DNA of 64,000 nucleotides. Origin: Bacillota bacterium (GTDB lineage Bacteria; Bacillota; Sulfobacillia; Symbiobacteriales; ZC4RG38). A program made the translations under genes and the position numbers. The stretch covers positions 53,285-117,284 of the forward strand of contig JAKKUO010000003.1 in the NCBI GenBank assembly GCA_021890795.1, given 5' to 3'. The notes under the pieces are model-generated. The model had not been told where the DNA came from. It did no database searches and was given only the letters and a program-made list of their open reading frames with translations. The number at the start of each line of letters is the position of its first letter. Position 1 is the first letter of the stretch. Shown piece after piece: positions 38,048-46,705 of this stretch.

Positions 38048-39532
38048 TCAAACCTCCCAGAGCGGAGGCAGGTGGCCCTGCCGGCGCAGGATCTCCCGCA
38101 TCTGCAGCATGGCCGTGTAGGTGGGCAGGATGTACAAGAGCTCCCCGGGCCGGACAAAGGCCAGCCCCTGCTCCAGGGCCCGGCCCAAGTCCGGCTCCAC
38201 CGAGATCTTCGAGGTGGGGAACCCCGCGTACTTCAGCCGGACCGCCAGCTCTTCGGCCCGGAGCCCCGAGCAGAGGATGAAGTTGATCTCCGCCTCCCGC
38301 TCCGCGAGCGCCTCGAAATTGACATCCCAGATCCAGGAGATGTCGGTACCGTCCGCGGCCAGGTCGTTGAGGCAGAGGACCAGGTTCTTCCGGGCGTCGG
38401 TGCTGAGGACGGTGCGCAGCACCTCGTTGTACCCCACCGGGTTCTTGACCAGGGCGAGGAAGACCTCCCGCCCCCGGATCTCCAGCCGTTCCATCCGGCC
38501 AAAGGCGGTGCCGGTGGACTCCAGCCCCCGCCGGATGGCCTCCAGGTCAAGCCCCAGGGCGACCGCCCCGGCAACGGCCGCCAGGGCGTTGTAGATGTTG
38601 TAGAGCCCCGGCACCTGCAGCCGGCAGAGAAAGCTCCCCATCGGGGTCACCAGTTCAAAGGTCGAGCCCCGGGGGCCCAACTCGTAGACCTTCCGGGCAT
38701 AGACCTGGGGCCGGGGCCGGGTGAGCCCGCACCCGGGGCACCGGTACCGGCCCAGGTGAGCGTAGTACCGGACCTCGTACTCGTAGGGCCGGCCGCACCG
38801 GATGCAGTGCCGGACGTCCGCGGTCCCCTCCTCCCCGGTGGCCACCTCTGTATCCTCGAGGCCGTAATAGACGGGCCGGATCGCCGTTCCCGCCTCCCCC
38901 GGGCCGGCCTCGGCCGCCCTCGCCGCCGCAGCTCCGGCCTGGGGCGCCGCTTCCGCCGCCGCCGCCACCTCTGGGATGGCCGGCGCCCCCAGCACCGCGC
39001 AGAGGGGGTCATCCGCGTTCAGGGCCACCGGGCTGCCCGGGGCCAGCCGGTCCAGCCCCCGCCGGACCAGCTCCACGGTATTCGCCAGCTCCCCGTAGCG
39101 ATCGAGCTGATCCCGGAAGAAGTTGGTCACCACCGCGGCCCGGGGGCGGACCTCCCGGCAGGTGGCCCCCATGGAGGCCTCGTCCACCTCCAGGACCCCC
39201 ACCGAGCCCCGCACCCGGCCGGACCAGGTGGCATCCGCCAAGAACGCGGTGGTCACCCCGGCGATCAGGTTGGCGCCAGCCCGGTTGTGCACTACCCGCT
39301 GGCCGGCCACCGCCAGGATCCCCGCCAGCATCTTGGCCGTCGTGGTCTTCCCGTTGGTGCCGGTAATGACCGCGTGGCCGCCCGGCGTCCGGGCGGCCAG
39401 CGCCGTCAGGATCCCGGGGTCCACCAGTCGGGCCACCCGGCCTGGCAGGCTCGATCCAGCCCTGCCAACGGCCCGGGCGGCCCAGAGCACCAGTTTACCG
39501 GCCCACAGGGCGAGCAGGCTTCGCAGTCCCAT
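38048..39532 (-). CDS. murT: Lipid II isoglutaminyl synthase, Mur ligase subunit MurT
   Basis: A 494-residue Mur ligase-fold protein that activates the D-Glu side chain of lipid II with ATP. ATP site GTNGKTT at residues 58-64. A Cys4 zinc ribbon (C243, C246, C265, C268 in CIRCGRPYEYEVRYYAH and CPGC) and the C-terminal DUF1727 domain (LVKNPVGYNEVLRTV, DLAADGTDISWIWDVNFE) identify MurT. A 30-residue Ala/Pro-rich insert around 185-215 is unusual. It forms an operon with gatD. The ribosome site (GGAG) is about 13 bases from ATG 39532. Confidence 0.95.
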   Translation of the reverse strand: MGLRSLLALWAGKLVLWAARAVGRAGSSLPGRVARLVDPGILTALAARTPGGHAVITGTNGKTTTAKMLAGILAVAGQRVVHNRAGANLIAGVTTAFLADATWSGRVRGSVGVLEVDEASMGATCREVRPRAAVVTNFFRDQLDRYGELANTVELVRRGLDRLAPGSPVALNADDPLCAVLGAPAIPEVAAAAEAAPQAGAAAARAAEAGPGEAGTAIRPVYYGLEDTEVATGEEGTADVRHCIRCGRPYEYEVRYYAHLGRYRCPGCGLTRPRPQVYARKVYELGPRGSTFELVTPMGSFLCRLQVPGLYNIYNALAAVAGAVALGLDLEAIRRGLESTGTAFGRMERLEIRGREVFLALVKNPVGYNEVLRTVLSTDARKNLVLCLNDLAADGTDISWIWDVNFEALAEREAEINFILCSGLRAEELAVRLKYAGFPTSKISVEPDLGRALEQGLAFVRPGELLYILPTYTAMLQMREILRRQGHLPPLWEV

Positions 39533-39580
39533 GCCGAAGGGTCATCTCCAGCTTCGGAACCGGTTTCGCGATGCCGTTAT

Positions 39581-39609
39581 ATTATAGCGCCTACACTGCC
39601 CCCCCTCAA
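39581..39609 (-). promoter_or_regulatory. Promoter of murT-gatD
   Basis: -35 TTGAGG (39609-39604) and a consensus -10 TATAAT (39586-39581) with a 17-base spacer, about 45 bases upstream of murT. Confidence 0.75.
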
Positions 39610-39675
39610 GGGAAGGCCCGGCGTCCCCGCCGCCCGCTGGCAGGACAAGGAAATCGGCCCCGGGGCGGCGAAAAT

Positions 39676-40962
39676 ATGGTTAGCGAAGCAAAGGGGGGAT
39701 CTGCCATTCAGCCGCCAGGCAGCCGGCCCGCCGCCCGGAGTTCCGCGGGTGACCAGCCCGCCGCCAGGGGTTGCGCGGGTGACCGGCCGGACGCCCGGGG
39801 TTCCGCCCGCGACCTGTCCGCCGCCCGGGGCTCGGGGCACGGGAAAGCCGGCGCCAGCCGGGGGCGCTCCCCGGCCCTGGGCCTGCTGCTGTGGGGCGCG
39901 GCGGCCGTCGCGGCCGGCCTGGCCAGCGCCCTGGCTGTCGCCCTGGCTCAGGGCTTCCCCCTGCCGGCCGCGGCAGCGACCCCGGACCGAAACGCTTCCC
40001 AACCAACAGCGGATGCGACCCCGGGCCGGGGCGCTCCCCACCCGGCCGCGGCAGCGACCCCGGACCAGGACGGTTCCCACCCGGCCGCGGACGGCGCTGC
40101 CCCGGCCCCGCCTGGGGAAGGCCCCGCCTCCGCCGCGGCCAGCGCCGCCCCGGCCCCGCCCGGGGAAAGCCCTGCCCCGGGCGCTGCCGGCACCCCGGAT
40201 CTGCCGGGCTGGCCCGACCCGGTGCACCTCGCCCGGACCTTTGTCCAGTTGGCGGCGAGGGGGAACCCGGCGGTGGCGGCAACCCTCCTCCCAAAACGGG
40301 AGGTGCCCTACGGGCGGCTCGCGGACCTCGGGGTCCTCCCGGAGGAGGGCGGTGCGCTCCTGCCGGGGCCGGAACCGGGGGCCGGGGAGCAGGTGCTCCT
40401 GCCCGTCACCTACCGGCGGTCGGACCGGCGGGCCCGGGGCTACCTGCGGGTGCTGGTCGCCCCGGTCCGGGACGGCTACCGGGTCGCAGGGCTGCAGGGA
40501 CCCATCGCCCCCCGGGAAGACTGGCAGCCCTTCGACCTGCCCCTTCAGGATGCCAACCGGCGGCCGCTGCCGGCCCTGGAGGGCCCGGCGGTCCTCTGGA
40601 CCCCCCGCCGGCCGGAGCCCGGCCTCGTGGAGGCCATGGAGGGGCTGCGCCAGAGCCTGGCGGGGCAGGTGGCGGTGCTGATGGCCGTCGACCTCGCCAC
40701 CCCCGGCGGCTGGGACCGGACGGCCCGGGCCCAGGGCTGGCAGGGACCGGTGGTCTACGTCCGGGGCTACCTCGACCGCTACCCGCTGCCCGGCGATTGG
40801 CCTCTCCTGGGGGCCCGGGGGGTACTGGTCCACCCCGACGGACGGGTGGTCGGGAGCCTGGGTGAACTGGACCCGGCCCGGTACGGCCTGTCCCTGGAAC
40901 GGCTGCCGGAACTCGCCCTCCGGGTACTTCAGGGGTACGGCCTGCTGCGGCCGCCGGGGTGA
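39676..40962 (+). CDS. Membrane-anchored protein with N-terminal repeats
   Basis: A 428-residue protein if started at ATG 39676; the ribosome site is weak. Residues 1-60 hold tandem 10-residue repeats (AARSSAGDQP type). One membrane helix follows (LGLLLWGAAAVAAGLASALAV), then a long external low-complexity linker of Ala/Pro/Gly with repeats such as ATPDRNAS and APAPPGE, and a globular domain from about residue 180 (DPVHLARTFVQLAARGNPAV) to the end. The globular part is alpha/beta (VLMAVDLATPGGWDRTA, VLVHPDGRVVGSLGELD). No family recognised. It is divergent from murT across about 140 bases. Confidence 0.6.
   Translation: MVSEAKGGSAIQPPGSRPAARSSAGDQPAARGCAGDRPDARGSARDLSAARGSGHGKAGASRGRSPALGLLLWGAAAVAAGLASALAVALAQGFPLPAAAATPDRNASQPTADATPGRGAPHPAAAATPDQDGSHPAADGAAPAPPGEGPASAAASAAPAPPGESPAPGAAGTPDLPGWPDPVHLARTFVQLAARGNPAVAATLLPKREVPYGRLADLGVLPEEGGALLPGPEPGAGEQVLLPVTYRRSDRRARGYLRVLVAPVRDGYRVAGLQGPIAPREDWQPFDLPLQDANRRPLPALEGPAVLWTPRRPEPGLVEAMEGLRQSLAGQVAVLMAVDLATPGGWDRTARAQGWQGPVVYVRGYLDRYPLPGDWPLLGARGVLVHPDGRVVGSLGELDPARYGLSLERLPELALRVLQGYGLLRPPG
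39731..39835 (+). repeat. 30-base tandem repeat, about 3.5 copies
   Basis: Units start at 39731, 39761, 39791 and (partial) 39821, each beginning CCGCC or ACGCC and containing GTTCCGC or GTTGCGC. They encode the 10-residue repeats of the membrane-anchored protein. Copy-number change would keep the frame. Confidence 0.75.
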
Positions 40963-40968
40963 TGCAGG

Positions 40969-41733
40969 TCACAGCACCTTGCTCAGGAACTCCCGGGTCC
41001 GGGGGTGCCGGGGCGCCGACATCACCGCCGCCGGCGGCCCTTCCTCCAGGATCATCCCGCCGTCCATGAAGATCACCCGGTCCGCGACCTCCCGGGCAAA
41101 GCCCATCTCGTGGGTGACCACCACCATGGTCATCCCCTCCCGGGCCAGGTCCTTCATCACTGCCAGCACCTCGCCCACCAGCTCCGGGTCCAGGGCGGAG
41201 GTGGGCTCGTCAAACAGCATCGCCTTCGGCTCCATGGCCAGGGCCCGGGCGATGGCCACCCGCTGCTGCTGCCCGCCGGAGAGGCGGGCGGGGTACTCGT
41301 GGGCCTTGTCCGCAAGGCCCACCTTCCGCAGGAGTTCCATCCCCCGGGCCTCCGCCTCGGCCCGGGGCATCTTCTTTACCTGGATCGGCGCCAGGGTGAC
41401 GTTCTCCAGGGCGGTGAGGTGGGGGAAGAGGTTGAACCGCTGGAAGACCATCCCGATCTGGGCCCGCATCCGGTCCAGCTCCCGCTCGCTCATGTCCACC
41501 AGCCGGCCCCCCACCTCCCGCTTGCCCACCAGTTGCCCATCCACGTAGACCCGGCCGGCGGTCACCTTCTCCAGGTAGTTGATGCACCGGAGGAGGGTGG
41601 ACTTGCCGGAGCCGCTGGGCCCGATGATGCAGACCACCTCCCCGGGCCAGACCTGGAGGTCGATGCCCCGGAGCACCTCCAGCTTGCCGAAGCGCTTGCG
41701 CACGCCCTCCAAGCGGATGATGGGCTCCGCCAT
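40969..41733 (-). CDS. Polar amino-acid ABC transporter ATPase
   Basis: A 254-residue ABC ATPase of the GlnQ/HisP group. Walker [12 protein letters not shown], the Q-loop [17 protein letters not shown], signature [15 protein letters not shown] and Walker [17 protein letters not shown] are all present. It drives uptake of a polar amino acid with the permease and binding protein upstream. The ATG overlaps the permease stop by one base (TAATG). Confidence 0.93.
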   Translation of the reverse strand: MAEPIIRLEGVRKRFGKLEVLRGIDLQVWPGEVVCIIGPSGSGKSTLLRCINYLEKVTAGRVYVDGQLVGKREVGGRLVDMSERELDRMRAQIGMVFQRFNLFPHLTALENVTLAPIQVKKMPRAEAEARGMELLRKVGLADKAHEYPARLSGGQQQRVAIARALAMEPKAMLFDEPTSALDPELVGEVLAVMKDLAREGMTMVVVTHEMGFAREVADRVIFMDGGMILEEGPPAAVMSAPRHPRTREFLSKVL

Positions 41734-42407
41734 TACTCCTTCGCCTCCAGCTTCTGCTCCAGGTGGGTAGCCACCGCGCTCAGCACCACGGTGATGCCCA
41801 GGTAGAAGACCGCGGTCCAGAGGTAAGCGGGACCAGGGCGGGCAAACCGGCTGGCCAGGTGGCTGCCGGTCCGGAGAAGCTCCTCCAGGCCGATGACCAT
41901 CGCCTGGGCGGTGTCCTTGGAGAGGGCCACGAGCTCGTTCACCATGGGCGGGATCAGCCGCCGGTAGGTCTGGGGCAGGATGACGAACCGCATCGCCTGG
42001 CCGTAGCTAAGGCCCAGGGATCGGGCCGCCTCCATCTGCCCCTTGTCGATGGACTGGATCGCCGCCCGGATGATCTCGGCGATGTAGGCCCCCGAGTTCA
42101 GCCCCATCCCGATCACCGCGGCGGGAAAGGGATCGAAAGTGAGCCGCGGGTCGATCTGCGGCAGCCCATAGTAGATGAACAGGAGCTGGAGCATCAGGGG
42201 CGTCCCCCGGAGCAGGGTCACGTAGCCGGTGGCCAGCGCCCGGAGCGACCGGGAGCGGGAGATGCGCATCAGGGCGATGACGAGGCCCAGGGCGGTGCCC
42301 AGGACGGCGGCGCAGATCGTGAGCGCCAGGGTCCACCGCACAGCCACCAGCAGTTGCGGAATCACAACCTGAACGGAAAGCTCCCAGAAGCCGAGCCTGT
42401 CGGCCAC
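41733..42407 (-). CDS. Amino-acid ABC transporter permease
   Basis: A 224-residue inner-membrane permease of the HisM/GlnP type, starting at GTG 42407 after GGGAGGG. It has four to five hydrophobic segments and the family EAA loop as [40 protein letters not shown] is a hallmark of the group. With one permease gene, the functional unit is probably a homodimer. It is the second gene of the binding protein-permease-ATPase operon. Confidence 0.93.
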   Translation of the reverse strand: MADRLGFWELSVQVVIPQLLVAVRWTLALTICAAVLGTALGLVIALMRISRSRSLRALATGYVTLLRGTPLMLQLLFIYYGLPQIDPRLTFDPFPAAVIGMGLNSGAYIAEIIRAAIQSIDKGQMEAARSLGLSYGQAMRFVILPQTYRRLIPPMVNELVALSKDTAQAMVIGLEELLRTGSHLASRFARPGPAYLWTAVFYLGITVVLSAVATHLEQKLEAKE

Positions 42408-42438
42408 CCTCGATTCCCTCCCTGACCACAATCGCACC

Positions 42439-42469
42439 GAGGGCCCCGGAACCCGTCTCCGGGGCCCTC
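42439..42469 (-). terminator. Intra-operon hairpin after binding protein gene
   Basis: GAGGGCCCCGG and CCGGGGCCCTC form an 11-bp stem with a 9-base loop. There is no U-run. Such hairpins between binding protein and permease genes usually raise the amount of binding protein. Confidence 0.6.
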
Positions 42470-42491
42470 GGCCCTGTGCACGAGGCTGTGG

Positions 42492-43376
42492 CTACTGGGC
42501 CGGTTTGCCCAGCTCGCCGCCGAACCACTTCTGCATCAGCCGGTCCAAAGTGCCGTCCGCCCTGAGAGCGGCCAGGGCCTTCTCGAACGCGGCCTTCAGC
42601 TCGGGGTCATCCTTCCGGATGCCGATTCCCACGGGCTCCGGGTCGACCGCCAGGCCCGTCACCTCCATGACGTCCTTGTAATAGGAGGCGAAGTACCGGC
42701 CCACCGGCTCGTCGGTCACCGCGCCATCCGCCCGACCGGTCTGGATCTCCAGGTAGACCGCGTTGTTGTCGACAAACTTCCGCAGTTCCTTCGGCTGGTA
42801 CTCCGGCGGCAGCTTCTCCACCCAGTACTGGGAGGTGGTCTCCGCCTGCACCGCGATGACCCGGCCGGCCAGGTCCTTCTCCGTCCGGATGGGCGGCCGG
42901 TCCTTCCGGGTGACGAAGACCTGGGCCATCTGGGCGTACTCGACGAAGTCGATCTCCTTGAGCCGCTCCTCGGTGATGGTCATCGAGGAGAGGATCGCGT
43001 CATACCGCCCGGAGAGCAGGCCCGGGACGATGCCGTCCCAGTTGACGGAGACGAACTCCACCTCGACGCCCATCTTCGCCGCCAGGGCCCGGGCCAGGTC
43101 CACGTCGAAGCCGACGTAGGTCCGCCCGTCGTCGCAGACGAACTCCATGGGCGGGTAGGTGGTGTCCATGCCGATCACGATCTTGCCAGCCTGCCGGATC
43201 CGCTCCGGCAGGGTGATGTCCGGCAGCGGAGCGCCACCGCTTTCGCCGGTCTCGCCCCGGGCCGCCTCCTGGCAGGCCTGGCTCAAGGGGCTCTCCGACC
43301 GCTGCGCCCCGCAGCCCGTGACCAGCACGGCAGCCAGGGCGAGGAGCGCCCACACCGCCTTGCGGGCATGACCCAT
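42492..43376 (-). CDS. Amino-acid ABC transporter substrate-binding lipoprotein
   Basis: A 294-residue extracytoplasmic solute-binding protein. The signal peptide (WALLALAAVLVTGC) ends with a lipobox; Cys22 would be lipidated. The family 3 solute-binding fold follows: KIVIGMDTTYPPMEFV, GFDVDLARALAAKMGVEVEF, SMTITEERLKEIDF and VIAVQAETTSQYW. The ligand is a polar or charged amino acid, not further resolved. The start ATG 43376 follows GGGGGAGG. Confidence 0.93.
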   Translation of the reverse strand: MGHARKAVWALLALAAVLVTGCGAQRSESPLSQACQEAARGETGESGGAPLPDITLPERIRQAGKIVIGMDTTYPPMEFVCDDGRTYVGFDVDLARALAAKMGVEVEFVSVNWDGIVPGLLSGRYDAILSSMTITEERLKEIDFVEYAQMAQVFVTRKDRPPIRTEKDLAGRVIAVQAETTSQYWVEKLPPEYQPKELRKFVDNNAVYLEIQTGRADGAVTDEPVGRYFASYYKDVMEVTGLAVDPEPVGIGIRKDDPELKAAFEKALAALRADGTLDRLMQKWFGGELGKPAQ

Positions 43377-43574
43377 CGATGAAGACCTCCCCCGTGTTGC
43401 TTCCCGCGCCTGCTGCCGCCGGCCGGGCAGCAGGGGAGACGCATGTGCAGAGCTTATGGGCAGTTAGTTTCTACGGGGCTCTGGCCGATTCCTGTTGCCG
43501 TTCACAAACCTCCGCGACGGATTCGACCACTTGTTCAACATGTTCTACCCTGCCACGTTAATCCGCTAAAGCCG

Positions 43575-43617
43575 AGAACGAAAGGGCGGGCCGGGCAGAG
43601 GCTGCCCCGGCCCGCCC
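43575..43617 (-). terminator. Terminator of GrdB-like gene
   Basis: GGGCGGGCCGGG and CCCGGCCCGCCC form a 12-bp stem, followed on the minus strand by TTTCGTTCTC. The remaining bases to 43377 hold the promoter region of the ABC operon; a weak pair TTTAGC/TAGAAC with a 17-base spacer is visible near 43570-43545. Confidence 0.7.
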
Positions 43618-43666
43618 GGGAGCCGAACCGCCCGCGGTGCTTGCCGCCCGGCGGCCATCCCGCCCC

Positions 43667-44419
43667 TCAGTCCCGCCAGGCCAGGGGCAGTTCCCAGACC
43701 GATCCCCGGTTCTGCATGGTCTCCAGGGCCTCCAGGGCCATCCGGAGCAGTTCCGTCTGTTTGCCCCGGTTCCCCGGCTGGCCGAAGGGGGCACCGAAGG
43801 GATGCCGGCTCCAGACCGCCCGGGGCGGCCGGACCCGCTCCCAGAGGGAGGGCTCCACCCCCACCACCAGGGTGGGGATGCCCGCAGCCTCCAGGGCCCG
43901 GCTGATCAGGCCGGCGGTCTGATGGCAAAGGGGCGAGACGGCCCCGATGAGGGCCACGTCCGCCTCCGCCCGGCGCACCCGCTCCACCAGGTTGGGCAGG
44001 GAGTCCGCGAGGAGCGGCAGAGGCCGGGTGAGGTGGCCCATGAAGCTGTAGTGGAAGGGCGCCAGCCGGCCGATCACCCCGGACCGCTCCAGTTCCCGCA
44101 GCCGGTCCAGGGGAAAGACCACGTTCCGGTCGGCCTCGGCAGGAGCCGTGTCGTAGCTCGGATGGGCAATTCGCAGGTCCTCCAGCGCCACCGCCGCCGG
44201 AAACTCCCGGAAGGAAGGGTCCCCGTGGGGATGGGAAGAGAAGGGCTCCTGGAACTGGTTGGCGAGGTAGAGCCCCCCGGTGGTGATCAGCACCAGCCGG
44301 CACTGGGCAATGGGTTTCTGCAGGTGGGCCCAGGGAATGAACTGGTTCTCCACCCAGGTGAATTCCGGATCCCAGCGCTCCCGGACCTGGCGCTGGACCT
44401 CATCGGGCAGGTGGGACAT
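43667..44419 (-). CDS. GrdB/PrdB-like reductase family protein with Cys in place of Sec
   Basis: A 250-residue protein starting at ATG 44419, seven bases after AGGAGGAGG. It resembles the glycine/betaine/sarcosine/D-proline reductase B group: SSHPHGDPSFREFP, then SFMGHLTRPLPLLADSLP, a site reading VSPLCHQTAGLISRALEAAG, and RHPFGAPFGQPGNRGKQTEL near the end. In the selenoproteins a selenocysteine occupies this part; here codon TGC gives Cys. It is shorter than true GrdB and no grdA or prd partner genes are present, so its substrate is unknown. It is 55 bases downstream of the HAD gene. Confidence 0.75.
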   Translation of the reverse strand: MSHLPDEVQRQVRERWDPEFTWVENQFIPWAHLQKPIAQCRLVLITTGGLYLANQFQEPFSSHPHGDPSFREFPAAVALEDLRIAHPSYDTAPAEADRNVVFPLDRLRELERSGVIGRLAPFHYSFMGHLTRPLPLLADSLPNLVERVRRAEADVALIGAVSPLCHQTAGLISRALEAAGIPTLVVGVEPSLWERVRPPRAVWSRHPFGAPFGQPGNRGKQTELLRMALEALETMQNRGSVWELPLAWRD

Positions 44420-44474
44420 CCGAAAGCCTCCTCCTGGATCCAGGATCATCGCACCCGTAGGGCGGGACGCGGCA

Positions 44475-45323
44475 TCAGGATCCCACACCCGCCGGGCCCC
44501 CAACCCCGCCGTCCGCTTCTTCCGGCAGCACCCCCAGCCGCCGGAGCGCGGTCCGCACCGGCCAGGGGTCCGGCCCCTCCAGGCGCAGGGCCGCCGCGGC
44601 CTGGACCTCCGGCGGCGCGCCGGGCATGGCCACCCCGGCCCCGGCCCAGGCGAGCATCGGGATGTCGATGACCGAATCCCCCATGGCGATCACCTCCGCC
44701 GGCCGGTAACCCCGGCGCTGGCAGAAGGCCGCCAGGGCCCGCCCCTTGTCTGCCTCCCGGTGCCACAAGCAGAGCACGTGCTCCTCGGGCGTGGGGGCCC
44801 AGAAGGCGGTCTGGGTGTGGGGCAGCTCCCGGACCAGCGGCGCCGCCGCGGCGCAGGCGGACCGGCCGTAGACCGCCATCAGAAGCGGCGGACGCCGGAG
44901 CAGCGGCCTGAGGGGGCCCACCACCCGGGTAAAGGGGTTCCACTGCTCCCAGGGGCCAAAATCCGGCGCCCGGCAAGTGGCCACCGCGTCGCCGGAGTCC
45001 AGCACCGCGACCAGGCAGTAACCGCCGGCCTCCGCCCAGGCCGCCAGCCGCTCCGCCGCGGCCGGGTCCATCCGCTGCTCCCAGAGCACCCGCCCCCGGG
45101 CGTCCACCACCTGGCACCCGGTCAGGGTGATGGCCGGGGTGGTGAGCCCGAGGTCGTGGTAGATCTCCACCATCTCGTGCCAGCTCCGACCGGTGGCGAT
45201 CACCACCTCCAGCCCCCGGGCCATGGCCTGGCGCACCGCGTCCCGGTGGGCCGGCGGCACCCTCCCCTGGGCATCGAGGAGGGTGCCGTCAAGATCCAGC
45301 GCGAGCAGACGGTAAACCGGCAC
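44475..45323 (-). CDS. Cof-type HAD hydrolase
   Basis: A 282-residue phosphatase of the haloacid dehalogenase superfamily (Cof group). The start is GTG 45323, eight bases after AAGGAGG. Motif I is LLALDLDGTLLDAQG with the nucleophile Asp, motif II is VIATGRSW, motif III Lys is in DKGRALAAF, and motif IV is VIAMGDSVIDIPML. The large C2 cap fits sugar-phosphate phosphatases. The final gene tail is Gly-rich. It follows the glycosyltransferase gene across a repeat-rich gap. Confidence 0.92.
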   Translation of the reverse strand: MPVYRLLALDLDGTLLDAQGRVPPAHRDAVRQAMARGLEVVIATGRSWHEMVEIYHDLGLTTPAITLTGCQVVDARGRVLWEQRMDPAAAERLAAWAEAGGYCLVAVLDSGDAVATCRAPDFGPWEQWNPFTRVVGPLRPLLRRPPLLMAVYGRSACAAAAPLVRELPHTQTAFWAPTPEEHVLCLWHREADKGRALAAFCQRRGYRPAEVIAMGDSVIDIPMLAWAGAGVAMPGAPPEVQAAAALRLEGPDPWPVRTALRRLGVLPEEADGGVGGPAGVGS

Positions 45324-45384
45324 CGACCTGTCCTCCTTAAGATGATGGCAATCCGCGGCCACCCGCCCGCTGGCAGGGGCCGCT

Positions 45385-45485
45385 GACCCGTTGGTGGGGG
45401 GCCAGCCCATCCGCGGGTGGGGGCCGGCGTACACCCGCCGAGCGGGCCACCCCACCCGCTCGCGGGGGCTAGCCCACCCGCCGGC
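45385..45485. repeat. GC-rich imperfect repeats at glycosyltransferase 3' end
   Basis: About four imperfect copies of a unit around GCCCACCCGCxxGCGGG (for example AGCCCATCCGCGGGTGGG, CACCCGCCGAGCGGG, CCCACCCGCTCGCGGG, GCCCACCCGCCGGCGGG) with internal dyad symmetry. They lie at the end of the glycosyltransferase gene and in the gap before the HAD gene. Confidence 0.55.
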
Positions 45486-46635
45486 GGGAGGCCGGCTCCG
45501 CGGGGAGCAGCCGGCGGTAGGCCGCGGCCAGCCGGGCGGCCATCGCGCCGGCGGAGTAGGCGGCGGCTTTGGCCCGGGCCGCGGCCGCCATCCCCTGGCG
45601 CCGGGCCGGGTCCGTGAGCAGCCGGACCACCGCCTCCGCCATCACCGGGGCCGCGGGGGGCACCAGGAGGCCGTCGCTGCCGCTGGAGACCACGTCCTCC
45701 ACCCCCGGCCCGGCCACCGCCACCACCGGCAGGCCGGCCGCCATGGCCTCCAGCACCACCAGCCCCTGGGTCTCGGTGGTGGAGGCGAAGACAAAGAGGT
45801 CGGCCCCCGCGTAGCAGTCGGCCATCGCCTCCGGCGGCACCGCCCCGAGGAAGTGGACCCGGCCGCCGAGCCCCAGGTCCGCCACCCGGGCCTCCAGGTG
45901 CGGCCGCAGGGGGCCGTCCCCCGCCAGGGCGAGCCGGCAGTCGGGGCAGCGCTCCGCCACCAACCGGAAGGCGTCCAGCAGGAGGTCCAGGTTCTTCTCC
46001 CGGCCCAGCCGCCCGGCGTAAAGGGCCACCGGCACCTCCGGCCCGAGCCCCAGCCGCTCCCGGAGCCACCCGCGGCGGCCGGAGCTGAACTTCTGGACGT
46101 CCACCCCGGTCGGGATGACCTCCACCGGCACCTCCACCCCCAGCCCGCGCAGGTAGTTGGCGACCGCGGTGCTGGGGGCCACCACCAGGTCGCACCGGGC
46201 GGCAAAGTCCCGGACCCAGCGGGTGGTCAGAGGCTCGGTCAGCCACCGGGGCAGAGGCGCGTAGTGGACGTACTGGTGGTAGAAGGTGTGGAAGGTGAAG
46301 ACCAGGGGCAGCCCCAGCCGCCGGGCGTACCGGGCCCCCAGCGTCCCCATGAGGAACGGGGAGTGGACGTGGACCAGGTCGCACCGGAGCCGGCGCAGGG
46401 TCTGGCCCAGCCGCCAGGAGAGGGGGATCGCGAGGCGGAACTCCGGGTGGGTGGGCGCGGGCAGCGACGTGAACCGGAAGAGGCCCGGGCTGCTCCGGGA
46501 GTGACCGGGGTAGGCCGGCGCGAAGATGAAGGTCTCGCAGCCCAGGGCTGCCAGCTCCCGGGCAAAGGTCTGGATGGACCGGACCACGCCGCTGACGTAG
46601 GGCTCGTAGCTGTCGGTGAAGACGGCAACCCGCAT
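45469..46635 (-). CDS. Family 4 glycosyltransferase
   Basis: A 388-residue GT-B fold transferase starting at ATG 46635. The N-terminal domain begins MRVAVFTDSYEPYVSGVVRS with the DLVHVHSPFLMGTLGARYAR segment. The C-terminal nucleotide-sugar site has VALYAGRLGREKNLDLLLDA and FVFASTTETQGLVVLEAMAA, in which Glu-x7-Glu is the catalytic/nucleotide motif. Close relatives make glycolipids such as glucosyl- or mannosyl-diacylglycerol, but this is not decisive. It follows the menaquinone operon after a terminator. Confidence 0.9.
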   Translation of the reverse strand: MRVAVFTDSYEPYVSGVVRSIQTFARELAALGCETFIFAPAYPGHSRSSPGLFRFTSLPAPTHPEFRLAIPLSWRLGQTLRRLRCDLVHVHSPFLMGTLGARYARRLGLPLVFTFHTFYHQYVHYAPLPRWLTEPLTTRWVRDFAARCDLVVAPSTAVANYLRGLGVEVPVEVIPTGVDVQKFSSGRRGWLRERLGLGPEVPVALYAGRLGREKNLDLLLDAFRLVAERCPDCRLALAGDGPLRPHLEARVADLGLGGRVHFLGAVPPEAMADCYAGADLFVFASTTETQGLVVLEAMAAGLPVVAVAGPGVEDVVSSGSDGLLVPPAAPVMAEAVVRLLTDPARRQGMAAAARAKAAAYSAGAMAARLAAAYRRLLPAEPASRRRVG

Positions 46636-46665
46636 CGGACCGACCACCCTCCCGGACTGCAAGCA

Positions 46666-46688
46666 GGGCCGCCCGTTCCGGGCGGCCC
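46666..46688 (-). terminator. Terminator of menaquinone operon
   Basis: GGGCCGCCC and GGGCGGCCC form a 9-bp stem around GGAAC-type loop bases, just past the mqnC stop and followed by CTGCTTGC. Confidence 0.6.
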
Positions 46689-46705
46689 GAGTCCCCTGGT
46701 CCCCG

